Below, piece by piece: positions 1 to 10,368 of a stretch of 64,000 nucleotides of DNA. Below the pieces are notes generated by a model. It searched no databases and had not been told where the DNA came from. It was given only the letters and a program-made list of their open reading frames with translations. The translations under genes and the position numbers were made by a program. The stretch is from positions 248,001 through 312,000 of the forward strand of contig OW569351.1 in the NCBI GenBank assembly GCA_937625935.1. Direction: 5' to 3'. How positions within the stretch are numbered: position 1 is the stretch's first letter; every line of letters starts with the position of its first letter. The stretch is from Tetramitus jugosus (Eukaryota > Heterolobosea > Eutetramitea > Acrasida > Vahlkampfiidae).

Positions 1-87
1 GCTCAATATAAAAGAATGGATTACACTCAAATGTTACAACAGAATGGGCTGTTTTTATTCCATGCATGTATCGCTCAAGAGATCCAG

Positions 88-2631
88 TTAGCAAGTACCA
101 ATCGACTTCAGGGTACTATTCGAGCAGCAGTAAGCACTAGGATTGTAGCATGCTCCTCCACACTTCTGAGTTCCAGTTGGACACAACATCTTGTCATAAC
201 AAGTGAAGGCAGAAGGATTGTAGCACGCTCCGTTGCAGCAGCTCAGTCCACTTGAACATTGAGTAGTCTGACATGCTGTGTCAGTGGATGTCGATGGAGT
301 AGGACTTGGACTGGGAGATGGAGAAGAACAAGCTCCCTTGGCAGCAACGGTGCTTCCAGAGCAACACTCGTATGAATCCGTATTGTAGCAAACATTTCCA
401 CAAGCAGCTGTTCCACTACCACAGGATGGGCAAGTCGAGGAAGATGGGGAAGGTGATGGTGATGGAGATGGAGTTGGGGAAGGAGAAGGTGATGGTGTAG
501 GAGATGGAGAAGGGCTTGGTGTGATGGAAACTCCATCAATATCTGCAAATGGACTTGCTCTCTTTGATTGTCCATTGGATCTTGTGTACAACCAATATAA
601 GGTGTTAGTCTTTGTGTTACCATCATCATAACCAGTCAGAGAGAGAATTTTGGATGTTGCACCAGAGACATCAAAGTTAGCTTGAGCACACAATAAGATG
701 CCTAACCATGCGTCAGTAGCAGTGCTATAGGCAGACTTGAACACTTGATAACTTTCTGTGACCCAACTTGGAGCAAGTAGATCTTCAGCAATTGGAGTTA
801 TAGGAAGCATTTGAATACCATGGATATACTCAACATTGGCACCGAAGAATGTTGCATAATCAACCTTTGTTTCCCAAGCAATACCAACGACCTTGTTGCT
901 AGTAAAAGGTGCATCGTAAATAGTATCAGCAGACTTAATTTGCCAGTACTTTTGAGCAGAACGGATCTCAGTCTGAAGTAAGATTCGACCCATATCCATC
1001 AAGTTCTGATCTTGATAAACTAAACCAAGCAAGTACATTCCATAGTAGGCATTGACTGCCTCAGAAGTGGACTCTTGATTTCTTGAATCAGCAAAAGCGA
1101 AGAGACCAGCAGCAAATGAGTGACCAACAAACCAGTCCTTGTGTCTCAACTTTGTAAAAGCTGGATCAGAAGAGTTTGGATTAGCGTAATCTCTCACAAG
1201 TTCATATATCTTCTCCTTATTCTGTGTACCCCATGTTTGATCCTTCTTGATAATACAAGCAGCAGCATAAACAAAGTACCCATAATGGAAATGGTGATCG
1301 TTGTAATAGTATTGACCGTAGTCAGCAGTTGAAGAGCCAACGGAGTTCTTGCTGACAACACCGCCATAAGTCTTTTCATAAACAAATTTGTTGTCAGAGG
1401 AAGTGTAGCCAGTTCCTCCCAACCACTTGTTAAAGTATGTCTTCATGTTCGTTCTGACAGTGGATGCAATGGATGTCTGTCCCAATTCATCTGCAATCAC
1501 AGCCAATCTACCAAGTCTGGCAACGGCTTTTCCTCCAAAGTATGGATCTGTGGGCGTTGGGTAAGAGTTCTGATCGCCTTGCAACGCAGAGATCAATGAT
1601 GTCTTTGCTGCGGTATTCACAATCTCATATCGACCATAGAAGCCAACATCAGTGATTAATGATTCGATCATTGTCCATGTGTCACCAATGACAGCATCTG
1701 TGTAACCCTTGATGCCTCTGTATCTGATCTGAGGAGACGCATAGTTGGCATTCTGGATAATATCTCTGTGATGAGGCAATGAAAACATCAACAAAGAACC
1801 AGTTCCCTTCTTTTGCCAATTGAACTTGATGGTGGCCTTATCGTTCGCGACAGTGTAAGTCACTGTACCTCCTGTTGGATAGGCGGTGCTGTAAGTGTCA
1901 TACAACGATTCCTGGGTTGTTGGGTCAAGGACCATAACTGCTCTCAACCATCCATTGAATGCACCAGTGGCAGTCAGAGTGCTACCTGATTGCGTGAAGG
2001 TGATTGAAGTGGAGGCATAAATGATCCAAGTCTGTCCATTGTTCATCGTAAGCTTCATCTTGGTTCCAGACAAGGAACTAACACTCAGAATGGCGTGTAT
2101 CGTGGAAATCTTTGGTGTGAGACCACTGTAGACTACAGTGTGATAGGTTTGACCTCTCACAATTGGACTGCTCATGTAATTGCTACCGGAGCTCAATTGA
2201 ACTGTAACAGATAGATCGTCGTGACTGGTAACTACACGCTGACCTAAAGATTGAGTGGCACCCATGCTCAAATTATCAATCATCGTATTGAAGATGTATG
2301 TTTGAGCAGTAGTTCTACCAGGATAGCACAAGGTGAATTGAGTATCAACACGAACTAAGTATGGGAAAGTAACAATTGGATTATTACCATCCAATACCAG
2401 ATTTTGCCACCAGGAATTGGTTGGATAGGGAGTCTTGTAATTAGGACCCCAGTTGTTAGTTGGGGCATAGGAATGAGTCGAAGCAGTGGACTCAAATGTG
2501 GATGACGCGGTGCCGAACGCATCACCGAGTGCTGCATGGCATGCATCAGACAACAGTAGCATTAGTTGTGCTACAGCGAGGAATGTAATCAATAACTTGA
2601 TTACTCTTTGACCAATTCTATTGGTGTTCAT
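88..2631 (-). CDS. Secreted endo-1,3-beta-glucanase, GH81 family, with Cys-rich C-terminal modules
   Basis: The 847-aa product hydrolyses beta-1,3-glucan such as fungal or cyst wall glucan. A hydrophobic signal peptide spans residues 1-33, ending near CHA. The GH81 signature TNSWWQNLVLDG lies at 71-82. NDHHFHYGYF (444-453) and RNQESTSEA (517-525) give Asp445, His449, Glu520 and Glu524, with the spacing of the GH81 active-site residues. A Ser/Pro linker (about 715-760, a GGNGAT-type DNA repeat near 430-520) leads to two or three Cys-rich modules with repeated CGxxCYN motifs, probably for carbohydrate binding or wall anchoring. ATG 2631 is used because the open frame upstream has no ATG. An AATAAA on this strand (54-59) lies 29 bp past the stop. 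Roles in feeding on fungi or in cyst wall remodelling are inference. Confidence 0.9.
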   Translation of the reverse strand: MNTNRIGQRVIKLLITFLAVAQLMLLLSDACHAALGDAFGTASSTFESTASTHSYAPTNNWGPNYKTPYPTNSWWQNLVLDGNNPIVTFPYLVRVDTQFTLCYPGRTTAQTYIFNTMIDNLSMGATQSLGQRVVTSHDDLSVTVQLSSGSNYMSSPIVRGQTYHTVVYSGLTPKISTIHAILSVSSLSGTKMKLTMNNGQTWIIYASTSITFTQSGSTLTATGAFNGWLRAVMVLDPTTQESLYDTYSTAYPTGGTVTYTVANDKATIKFNWQKKGTGSLLMFSLPHHRDIIQNANYASPQIRYRGIKGYTDAVIGDTWTMIESLITDVGFYGRYEIVNTAAKTSLISALQGDQNSYPTPTDPYFGGKAVARLGRLAVIADELGQTSIASTVRTNMKTYFNKWLGGTGYTSSDNKFVYEKTYGGVVSKNSVGSSTADYGQYYYNDHHFHYGYFVYAAACIIKKDQTWGTQNKEKIYELVRDYANPNSSDPAFTKLRHKDWFVGHSFAAGLFAFADSRNQESTSEAVNAYYGMYLLGLVYQDQNLMDMGRILLQTEIRSAQKYWQIKSADTIYDAPFTSNKVVGIAWETKVDYATFFGANVEYIHGIQMLPITPIAEDLLAPSWVTESYQVFKSAYSTATDAWLGILLCAQANFDVSGATSKILSLTGYDDGNTKTNTLYWLYTRSNGQSKRASPFADIDGVSITPSPSPSPTPSPSPSPTPSPSPSPSPSSSTCPSCGSGTAACGNVCYNTDSYECCSGSTVAAKGACSSPSPSPSPTPSTSTDTACQTTQCSSGLSCCNGACYNPSAFTCYDKMLCPTGTQKCGGACYNPSAYCCSNSTLKSIGTC

Positions 2632-3487
2632 GGTTGCAGATAGTTCTCCAAACAAATAGATAATATGTACAAGTGATTGCTTGTTCTTAAGTTACAGGGT
2701 AAAGTTGCAGGTTACAAATGGAATAGGCCAATAGTTCTCAATAATTGTCGTATTGATTAAAGCTAGTACAGAGTAGTAATGGTTGTGTTGTTGAAAGAAT
2801 AAACACCACTGGATCATTATCTCACTTCTTAAATACTTGTTGGATCCGGATTCCTAACAAGCGAGTCCGATTTCGAAACAGATTTCTTGAAACCTTCAAA
2901 AGTAAGTATTTGACGTAGATTCTTCCTTTGTATTCCCTAACATTGAGCCCTCCGATAAGAAGTGTCTGTTCTCTCACTGACAGAAGTTTCCTGTCATCGG
3001 AATAATCTGCTTACAGCGGGGTTTTAGTGTCTACGATTATTGTTCACTCGCCATCATGTGATTTTGCTCATACCACACAATGTAGTAGATATGGACAGTT
3101 TGGTCATTTAATTCATTAATTGATTCTGGTCTTCACAATTTCTCATGAATTGCATTCTCCTGAGAGTTATCGCGCTGAGTGTGACGTCATCACCCAACAA
3201 AAAAAACACTTGTCTTTTGCTTGTGCAGTTGTGGAGCAGGTTCTCCGGAGAATTCATCAAACACACTGATTTGCAATCTGATCCATATTTTAGGATAAAT
3301 GCAGAGCTCTTGGTGATGCCCATTCGATTTTTGCGACTCTCATGGCTAAACTCCCATCACACAAACACTCGACAAAAATAAAACAACAAAACAGTCAATC
3401 AATCAAATCAAACAAACAACCACAACAACCTTATCAATCCATACAACATACAACGTACATACATATATAAATACATACAAAAATAAA
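2632..3487. other. 856-bp intergenic region between divergent genes
   Basis: The region separates the divergent GH81 and methionine synthase reductase genes, so it should hold both promoters. It is A/T-rich and ends in CA-rich sequence just before the reductase ATG, a pattern also seen upstream of several plus-strand genes here. A 78-codon open stretch at 3145-3381 has no recognisable similarity. I see no tRNA-like fold or repeat. Confidence 0.5.
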
Positions 3488-5617
3488 ATGATCTACATCG
3501 TGTATGCATCTGCGACTGGAAATGCAGAAGTGATCGCAAAGAGACTCTACCAAGAAGCCATCTCCCCAGACAAGAATTATCAAGCTCAATTGAGCACACT
3601 GAACGATCTCAAGAAACAATTGGCTGTGAATGAAAATTGGGAACGTTTCAATTCCTGTCAGAACATCATCATTTGTGTGTGCAGCACAACAGGCAATGGT
3701 GATGTACCTGAGAATGGTGATTTGTTTTATCGTTTTATGAAGCGATGCAAGAATTTGGATTTGTTGCGCAGTGTGCGGTATGGTGTACTGGGATTGGGTG
3801 ATACCAATTATGACAAGTTCAACATGGCAGCCAAAGTGATTGATAAGAGAATGAATGAGTTGGGAGCTGTTCAATTCTGTGAGAGAGGTGATGCAGATGA
3901 TGCAACAGGGTTGGAACAAGTGGTGGAGCCATGGATTGTTGAAATGTGGAATCAATTGGACTTGCTATTGTCTACTACTGCTACTGCTACTACTGCTACT
4001 GCGACTGGGACTGCTACTGGGACTGCTAGTGATGCAGCTAGTAGTAGTAGTGATGCAGCTAGTAGTAGTAGTGATGAGTCGATGAAGAGTGTCAGTGGAA
4101 ATGGTAGTACGATTGTAGTGCCCAGTGATGCTACAATTACTACAGAAGCAACAACAGTTCACGTGTCTCCTAAAAAAGTGGAAAATGCGCCAATGATTGA
4201 AACTCAAAGTTTGTCTGCTGTGACGGATGCGACTTGCCCTTCATGTTTTATTTCGTGCACTGAGATTGACAGTGCAATGGAAGCAGCATTGTCGGACAAT
4301 AATGGCAGCAATACTACACAATCGACTGCCATGCTCAATCACAGTGAAAAATCATTGCACTTTGCCAATATTGTAGGCGCAAAGTATTTGACTAGCACTG
4401 CTGCGGACAAACAAGTGCTTCACATGGAGTTTGATATTGCAAACAGTGGTATTCAATATTCACCAGGAGATGCCATTGGAATATATTGTCAAAATGATGA
4501 AACTGAAGTGTTGGAGCTGTTGAATCGATTGAATGTGAGTCCATTGTTGCAAGTGAGACTGGGATGTAGTGATGAACGATATGTGTCATGTTATCCCTCT
4601 CATCTCTCTTCTCTCATGGGAGTGACAATCAATGTGCGTGACCTATTTTTGAATCGTGTGGATATTACGGCTCCTGCTTCACCTAGTTTGTTGCGCGTAT
4701 TGGCTCAATATTGCTCCGATATGAGAGATAAGTCTCAGCTCATGATGCTAAGTGCTCCCATCTCGCTTCAAGGCGCATACAGAGTCCAAATTCAACAACA
4801 GAGGGCGTCCCTATTGGATGTACTGCAATGGTATCCTTCTTGCAAACCTAATCTAGCTCACTTGTTGCAGGTGTTGCCCATGTTGCAGCACAGATACTAC
4901 TCTATTGCATCTTCTCAACTCAAGTACGCTGATCAAATCCATATTGCCCTGACAATTGTAGAATATGTGAGTCCACCCCCTCACCGAATTCAACGCTCTG
5001 GTGTCTGCACTCGGTGGCTCAAACTCATGGCAGCCAAGTTTTTGAGAGGCGAGAACGTTTCTGTTCCATTCTTCTTGAAATCAACACCAGAGTTCCGTCT
5101 TCCACGAGAGTTGCACACTCCGATCATTATGATTGGACCAGGAACTGGTGTCGCACCATTTAGAGGCTTCTTGCAACATAGAGAAGCTATGATGGTGAAT
5201 GAAAAACAAATGAAAAAGCAGGACAAGAACACAAACTGGTTGTTCTTTGGTTGTAGAAAGAGGGACAGAGACTTCCTGTACAAAACCGAGCTTCGCAATT
5301 TTGAGAAATATTCCCCACTTCAATTGAACCTCTTTGTTGCCACTAGTCAAGAATCAAACTCCTCTCGCGGTTTGTGGTACGGTGGTTCCTATGTTCAAGA
5401 TTTTCTCAGGGAATGTGGCGCTGTTTTGGTTGACGTTTTGCAAAATCGAGGTGGTTATCTGTATATATGTGGAGATGCGGCAGGTATGGCACAAGAAGTG
5501 CACAGAGTAATGAGATCTCTGGTAGAGGAAGAAGGCAATCAAACTAGAGAGGAAGCAGAACAGTTTTTACTCACTTTAGAAAAGGAGGGACGGTATCAGA
5601 AGGATGTGTGGTCATAG
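3488..5617 (+). CDS. MTRR: Methionine synthase reductase (diflavin reductase)
   Basis: The 709-aa product should pass electrons from NADPH through FAD and FMN to reactivate cobalamin-dependent methionine synthase in the cytosol. The N-terminal flavodoxin domain (about 1-160) has the FMN loop ASATGNAE. A low-complexity Ser/Thr hinge follows (about 163-200, with two exact 21-bp DNA repeats). The FAD/NADPH reductase part has RYYSIASS, GVCTRWL, GPGTGVAPFRGF and YLYICGDAAGMA, and ends in the aromatic tail DVWS. GVCTRWL, the segment before RYYSIASS, the long hinge and the terminal WS fit MTRR better than cytochrome P450 reductase or NDOR1. The length matches the human protein. Its TAG overlaps the stop of the convergent PPR-like gene. 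It implies a B12-dependent methionine synthase elsewhere in the genome. Confidence 0.87.
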   Translation: MIYIVYASATGNAEVIAKRLYQEAISPDKNYQAQLSTLNDLKKQLAVNENWERFNSCQNIIICVCSTTGNGDVPENGDLFYRFMKRCKNLDLLRSVRYGVLGLGDTNYDKFNMAAKVIDKRMNELGAVQFCERGDADDATGLEQVVEPWIVEMWNQLDLLLSTTATATTATATGTATGTASDAASSSSDAASSSSDESMKSVSGNGSTIVVPSDATITTEATTVHVSPKKVENAPMIETQSLSAVTDATCPSCFISCTEIDSAMEAALSDNNGSNTTQSTAMLNHSEKSLHFANIVGAKYLTSTAADKQVLHMEFDIANSGIQYSPGDAIGIYCQNDETEVLELLNRLNVSPLLQVRLGCSDERYVSCYPSHLSSLMGVTINVRDLFLNRVDITAPASPSLLRVLAQYCSDMRDKSQLMMLSAPISLQGAYRVQIQQQRASLLDVLQWYPSCKPNLAHLLQVLPMLQHRYYSIASSQLKYADQIHIALTIVEYVSPPPHRIQRSGVCTRWLKLMAAKFLRGENVSVPFFLKSTPEFRLPRELHTPIIMIGPGTGVAPFRGFLQHREAMMVNEKQMKKQDKNTNWLFFGCRKRDRDFLYKTELRNFEKYSPLQLNLFVATSQESNSSRGLWYGGSYVQDFLRECGAVLVDVLQNRGGYLYICGDAAGMAQEVHRVMRSLVEEEGNQTREEAEQFLLTLEKEGRYQKDVWS
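4031..4072. repeat. Two exact 21-bp tandem copies in the MTRR hinge
   Basis: Units at 4031-4051 and 4052-4072 start with GATGCAGC and continue with TAG triplets; both encode Asp-Ala-Ala followed by Ser. Upstream (about 3970-4030) is a related CTACTG/GGGACT tract. These sit in the flexible linker between the flavodoxin and reductase domains, where length changes are probably tolerated. Confidence 0.85.
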
Positions 5618-8200
5618 ACGCACAAGTTTATTGTTCTTAAGTAATAAATCGATTAGTTGTCTGTCGACAGCAAAATTGACTGTTTTGTCTTGTTGTATCG
5701 TCGCAACTATATCTCTCAGGCGATAAGCTTGCATTTCTGGATAAATAAAGTGACTTGCCCGGACGAACAGGGTTTCTGCGAATGCGATCAACTTTGACAT
5801 GGACGAGCCATGGTCTGTCTCTTGTACCAACTCCACGATTGTCTTTGCCAATACTTCGAACAAAATTCTGTCAACTAAGTTCTCTCCTGACAATACTTCG
5901 GTTCCAAGTTCAATCAGTCCGACAATATCCCTATTCAGCTTATACAGAGGTATAATCGTTGTATAAGCTATTTTGTCCAGAGTGTACTTCTTTCGCATTG
6001 TTTGCGAGACTTCGAGCGCTTTCTGACCTTGATTTGAGGAATAAAGGAAGCCTACAATAGATGTTAAAGTATCTAAGCTTGGTGGGTTTGGAGAGAGAAG
6101 GGATTGTTTGATAAGATTCATCACTACGTTTGTGATCGCTGGAGGAACGGTATGTTCCTTCGTGGTACGCTTAAGCAACTGTACGATCGAGTTGATTGTG
6201 TAGTCGTCTGGTTGAATGTTGTCTTCTATCATCATATCGAGTAATGTATCATAGGCGTCGTGCTCGATTGTGTCTTCATTCAAAATGGACCGAATGAACA
6301 CATTGTAGAGATCAACAGATGCTTGTCCCTCAGATCGCAAGAATTGCAAATATTGCATCCTTTGATCCCTATCATGGTATTGTAATAGAAGGAACGTTCG
6401 TACTATTGCAGCAAGCATCTTTTCATCTGTTTCAACTTTCTGAGATTCGATTATGCCTAAAAGTGTTTTTGTTTCATTCAGATCTCCTAATGCGGACAAG
6501 ATGCTCAGCAATGTAGTATAGAGTTGCTTGTGCGGTTTGATAGGAAACTTACTCAGCACTGACAGATAATAGCGTACAAGTTCTCTGTCGTACGTGTTTT
6601 GCTTTTTCGATTTAATCTTACACGATGCGAGGGCAATATTAATGGTATCAGGCCCAATCAACTCGAGAGCCTTTGGATCATTACATATTTGTTCAACAAT
6701 TCTCTTGACTTGCAGTGGTTCATTCACTCTGGCATACGCCAGCAACACATTATTGTATGACATGCGAGTGAATGGAATACAGTTCCTGGCCTTCTCTACG
6801 CAAGCGTCAACATAGTATCTATCCTTTGCTCGCGTCGCTACACAGTGCAGATACATTGGTATCACATAACTAAATATTTGAGCGTGATTCCTTCTCTTCA
6901 AATTCATTATATCGTCGAACAGTGCATCAACTACACTCTCGTCCCTTCCAGCAAACGCCGTCACCAAACTCTTGTACGTCTTGAACTCTCTATTGTTGAA
7001 ATCATAAAACTGTTCCATGAATTGACACTGGGCACACGTGGATGAGTCATGTGGTGGATGACGACCCAAAATCGAGTTCATGTGAGGTCTCATCTCATTC
7101 ATGTACAAGTCTCGTGCCCTGGACAAGGAAGCAGATGATGAAGCAGTAGAGAGCTCTGTATTGACAATGATAAATTCCACATAGGGCACCATGATTCCAC
7201 TATAATGTGGCTTCAATCTCTCAATCATAATCTCACGATACGCATCATACACTTGCACTGCTCTCACATCATCATTCGACAACAACAGGTGCAAGCACAG
7301 TTTTGTTCGAATGGCAATTGCCTTGAACACTTTTAAATCACTCGTGTTTGGTGGCGGCAGTCGCATCCTCTGTACCGTATTCTCACCACCACTATCATTC
7401 GCACTCTTCTCCAAACCAAAGTTATCATTCAACAACAGCAACTCTGGTGAGATAAAGGAACAGAATGACATGAGTTTCATTTGAATGTCAAACAATTGAT
7501 TCACACTCCACATTTGTCTCTGTGATTGCAGTGTCATGAACAATGTGATTTGTCCAATGAGTTTCATCAGTCGTTGAAAACATGCGTGTTTCTTGATGAT
7601 TGAATCATGCAATTGTTGTTGTTGTTGTTTGTCTTCTTCGAGTTGTTCATCATTCATTGGAGTGACTACTGTTCCTTCTCCCATGAGTTCCATGTGTAAT
7701 CGCTTGTACGATGGCATCAATACACTGTCAATCAACTCTGAATATTGATCAAAATTCAATCGAGAAATTCCTGCGTGCATATTGTCTAGAATGACATCAA
7801 ATTTTTTGAGAATCTCTACTGTTGGTAGTGGTAGTGATGGTAGTGATGGTGGTAGTGATGATGGCGATGATAATTTGGATGCAGTGGAGAGTTGTTGATA
7901 TCGTCGACGATGATCTTGCAATCGTTGTTGTTGTTGATTCACATGATTCTTATTTCTGCCATGATGATGATTATGAATAGTGTTCAGAGTGTTGTTACTG
8001 TTCTTATTATTGTTATTATTGGTATTACTATTGTTGTTGTTGTTGTGATTATTATAAATGGAGTGTGTGGTGGTGGTGAAGAAGAGTGTTGTTGTGCATG
8101 GATGATGGTGGTGGTGATGATGTTGTTTGAGGTGCTTGATGGGTGATGATGATGATGGCGATGACTTGTGCAATAGCGAGGACAGAGTGTTGCTTCTCAT
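5612..8200 (-). CDS. PPR-like helical-repeat protein, probably organellar
   Basis: The 862-aa product starts with a basic, Ser-rich segment (MRSNTLSSLLHKSSP), followed by long His and Asn runs (about 27-95). The remainder is predicted helical. Pentatricopeptide-like units are recognisable, for example SYNNVLLAYARVNEP, VDLYNVFIRSIL and QPDDYTINSIVQLL (roughly residues 420-660). Such proteins bind single-stranded RNA in mitochondria, and the N-terminus is compatible with mitochondrial import. The repeats are degenerate, so the exact family and RNA target cannot be given. The stop TGA (5612-5614) lies inside the end of the convergent MTRR gene. Confidence 0.7.
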   Translation of the reverse strand: MRSNTLSSLLHKSSPSSSSPIKHLKQHHHHHHHPCTTTLFFTTTTHSIYNNHNNNNNSNTNNNNNKNSNNTLNTIHNHHHGRNKNHVNQQQQRLQDHRRRYQQLSTASKLSSPSSLPPSLPSLPLPTVEILKKFDVILDNMHAGISRLNFDQYSELIDSVLMPSYKRLHMELMGEGTVVTPMNDEQLEEDKQQQQQLHDSIIKKHACFQRLMKLIGQITLFMTLQSQRQMWSVNQLFDIQMKLMSFCSFISPELLLLNDNFGLEKSANDSGGENTVQRMRLPPPNTSDLKVFKAIAIRTKLCLHLLLSNDDVRAVQVYDAYREIMIERLKPHYSGIMVPYVEFIIVNTELSTASSSASLSRARDLYMNEMRPHMNSILGRHPPHDSSTCAQCQFMEQFYDFNNREFKTYKSLVTAFAGRDESVVDALFDDIMNLKRRNHAQIFSYVIPMYLHCVATRAKDRYYVDACVEKARNCIPFTRMSYNNVLLAYARVNEPLQVKRIVEQICNDPKALELIGPDTINIALASCKIKSKKQNTYDRELVRYYLSVLSKFPIKPHKQLYTTLLSILSALGDLNETKTLLGIIESQKVETDEKMLAAIVRTFLLLQYHDRDQRMQYLQFLRSEGQASVDLYNVFIRSILNEDTIEHDAYDTLLDMMIEDNIQPDDYTINSIVQLLKRTTKEHTVPPAITNVVMNLIKQSLLSPNPPSLDTLTSIVGFLYSSNQGQKALEVSQTMRKKYTLDKIAYTTIIPLYKLNRDIVGLIELGTEVLSGENLVDRILFEVLAKTIVELVQETDHGSSMSKLIAFAETLFVRASHFIYPEMQAYRLRDIVATIQQDKTVNFAVDRQLIDLLLKNNKLVRL

Positions 8201-8298
8201 CTTGAGGCGATAATCATTAAATAATCCTCAAGAATCAAATTGTTTGTTTGAAGAAAAAAAATGTGAAATTCGCGGAGGAAATTGGAGGCTTGCAACTT

Positions 8299-10368
8299 TT
8301 AGCACGGAGGCTTGAAGCCCATAGACTTGCCAGCCTTAAAGTCCTTGACGACTGTCATTGTACCTGTGATGAGCAACAGCACAGAAGAGAGGGCAATGCA
8401 GAAAGCCACTGTATAAATCACCAAGGATGTCTTCTTGAATTTGCTAACGATCATGTTGACAACAATTTGACCCAGAAGACCAGACACCAGACCAAACGAA
8501 ACGTACCACAAGCTATAATCAACAGGAAGTGCTCCAAGAAAGGCAAATTGAGCTACCGTGCTAGAACCCGTGAAGAAGATCATGAATGCAGATGTAGCGA
8601 CGACAACTTGAGGATTCATTCCCAGTTCCAAGAGAAGTGGCCCAGTAACCATACCGCCTCCGATACCCAAGAGACCAGCAGTAATACCAGCAGTCAGGAA
8701 CAACAAGGGCAGAAGTGCAACATTTCGCAAACTCCACCGGATATCACCATCGGCAAATTTGTACTGCAATCGTACCTTCTTCTTGTACTCGCTGTAGAGA
8801 TAGACACCAACCAAGGCAGAAAAGCAAATCATAATTGGGTACTGTATCGCACTCAGTGTCCACCAAATAGCACTACATTCCGTCACACCGATAATACTAG
8901 GGATCTTTTTACTGCCCTTCAAGATACTGATACATCCAACAATGATCCAAGCAACAGCGAGTAGGAATAAAATCAAAATTGGGTATTGAGTCCGTTCTCT
9001 TTTCGCGATTCTCTGCAACGTGAGCTCATCATCACTGGATAGCATTTCATTGGAAGTGAGTCCATTGTTAGCTACAAGGGTACCTTTAGCATCCTCGAAT
9101 TGTTCGCTCGGATCTGTTTCCACAACTTGTCCTGAGGAGTGTATCACAGGATTATCTGCATAATCTGACGCACTGGTGTTGATATGATGCAACCGAGGAG
9201 TTAAGTTTTCCTCTGATGCTTCGGTAGCAGTTATTTGTTGATCGCTAGTCTCTTGATTTGGCACTGTACTCTGGTGATGAAGATCCCACTCTTCCTTCTC
9301 CTTCTTGCTCAAGGCTCTTCCCTTTACAAACGACCGATACGAACTAACTAACAGCAATACAAATAACAAAATCACCAACAACCAATTCGGTAAAACAACA
9401 TTCAACAGTACACCCATGGTCGTTCCACATAAGATGATCGGTTGCAATATAAGACAAGCAGCATAGTCAATGAGCGGACGATCGGCCGATGGATGCTTCT
9501 TTGGCGCCAAGAGTGCCACATTTGCAATCGATGCACCAAAGATCATCACAGTCGATATGGGAACTGCAAACTGAGGAGAGTATCCAGCAACAAGAATCAA
9601 AACAGGAACATAGATTCCTCCTCCACCAATACCACTCGATGCAGCCAGTGCACCACCCACAAAGCACAAAACGGTTGCAGTCCAATCTCTCCAAGTCGGT
9701 GGAAACAAATCCTTTTGCTTGCACATTTGAACTTGAACCTTCTCTGGTGACATGACTCTCTGGACACCAAACTGTGCATTCATAGAAGCTGCAGTTGTAT
9801 TGCTCCGATCTACCACAATGATTGCACTCTGACAAGTGTTCAACGGATAGCCAGTGCACTGCTTGCTGTGTTCACAACTGATACACACACCACTCTCTTC
9901 ATCATTATTGTTCAATGTAGATCTCATAAGATTGTCCATATCCCAATCAATATTATCGATATCCAAAACAGTGACAACATTATAGTACGATAATGTCATG
10001 TTGTAATAAACATTCATGGGCACACAAATGAATTGACCATTGCCACATTGATCTGCCTTCTTTGGATTGCATGTACTATTGTAGATTGTATTGTAATGTT
10101 CATGATTTTCAAGCACACCTACAACATTCTTGTTGTTGAGTCGCCAGGCAGAAAAGAATGAGTGCTGCTTTTGTTGTTGTAGCCGACTCCAAAAAGACCG
10201 ATCGCGATGGAGAGAATGCTGATCGTTTATGGTGCCAAAAAACAACAACAAGAGCACAACCAGGGACGACATGGAGATCACAATGAAAGACAATGTCGTC
10301 TTTGATCGAGTCCATGATGATGATGATGATGATAGTAATTGTCCACTACTACGGGGTAACCATGTCAT
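8299..10368 (-). CDS. TauE/SafE (TSUP) family membrane transporter
   Basis: The 689-aa product is a polytopic membrane protein of the sulfite exporter TauE/SafE family, whose members move sulfur-containing or other organic anions. A transmembrane segment near residues 27-50 is followed by a roughly 160-residue Cys-containing extracytoplasmic region. The duplicated TSUP core comes next: repeat 1 has ASSGIGGGGIYVPV and repeat 2 has GLLGIGGGMVTGP. A polar cytosolic loop of about 110 residues separates the halves. This layout matches plant and protist TSUP proteins. The substrate cannot be read from the sequence. ATG 10368 is the first in frame. Confidence 0.85.
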   Translation of the reverse strand: MTWLPRSSGQLLSSSSSSWTRSKTTLSFIVISMSSLVVLLLLFFGTINDQHSLHRDRSFWSRLQQQKQHSFFSAWRLNNKNVVGVLENHEHYNTIYNSTCNPKKADQCGNGQFICVPMNVYYNMTLSYYNVVTVLDIDNIDWDMDNLMRSTLNNNDEESGVCISCEHSKQCTGYPLNTCQSAIIVVDRSNTTAASMNAQFGVQRVMSPEKVQVQMCKQKDLFPPTWRDWTATVLCFVGGALAASSGIGGGGIYVPVLILVAGYSPQFAVPISTVMIFGASIANVALLAPKKHPSADRPLIDYAACLILQPIILCGTTMGVLLNVVLPNWLLVILLFVLLLVSSYRSFVKGRALSKKEKEEWDLHHQSTVPNQETSDQQITATEASEENLTPRLHHINTSASDYADNPVIHSSGQVVETDPSEQFEDAKGTLVANNGLTSNEMLSSDDELTLQRIAKRERTQYPILILFLLAVAWIIVGCISILKGSKKIPSIIGVTECSAIWWTLSAIQYPIMICFSALVGVYLYSEYKKKVRLQYKFADGDIRWSLRNVALLPLLFLTAGITAGLLGIGGGMVTGPLLLELGMNPQVVVATSAFMIFFTGSSTVAQFAFLGALPVDYSLWYVSFGLVSGLLGQIVVNMIVSKFKKTSLVIYTVAFCIALSSVLLLITGTMTVVKDFKAGKSMGFKPPC

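Noticed and set aside
430-520. Regular short repeats considered as a CRISPR-like or satellite array
   Set aside because: They are an in-frame, degenerate hexamer coding for the Ser/Pro linker of the GH81 protein, with no spacers.
3434-3955. 173-codon minus-strand frame
   Set aside because: It is antisense to the flavodoxin domain of MTRR and lacks any recognisable motif.
8248-8964. 238-codon plus-strand open frame
   Set aside because: It is antisense to the TauE/SafE transporter, has a His/Gln/Asn-rich composition without domain similarity, and the transporter frame is clearly the coding one.
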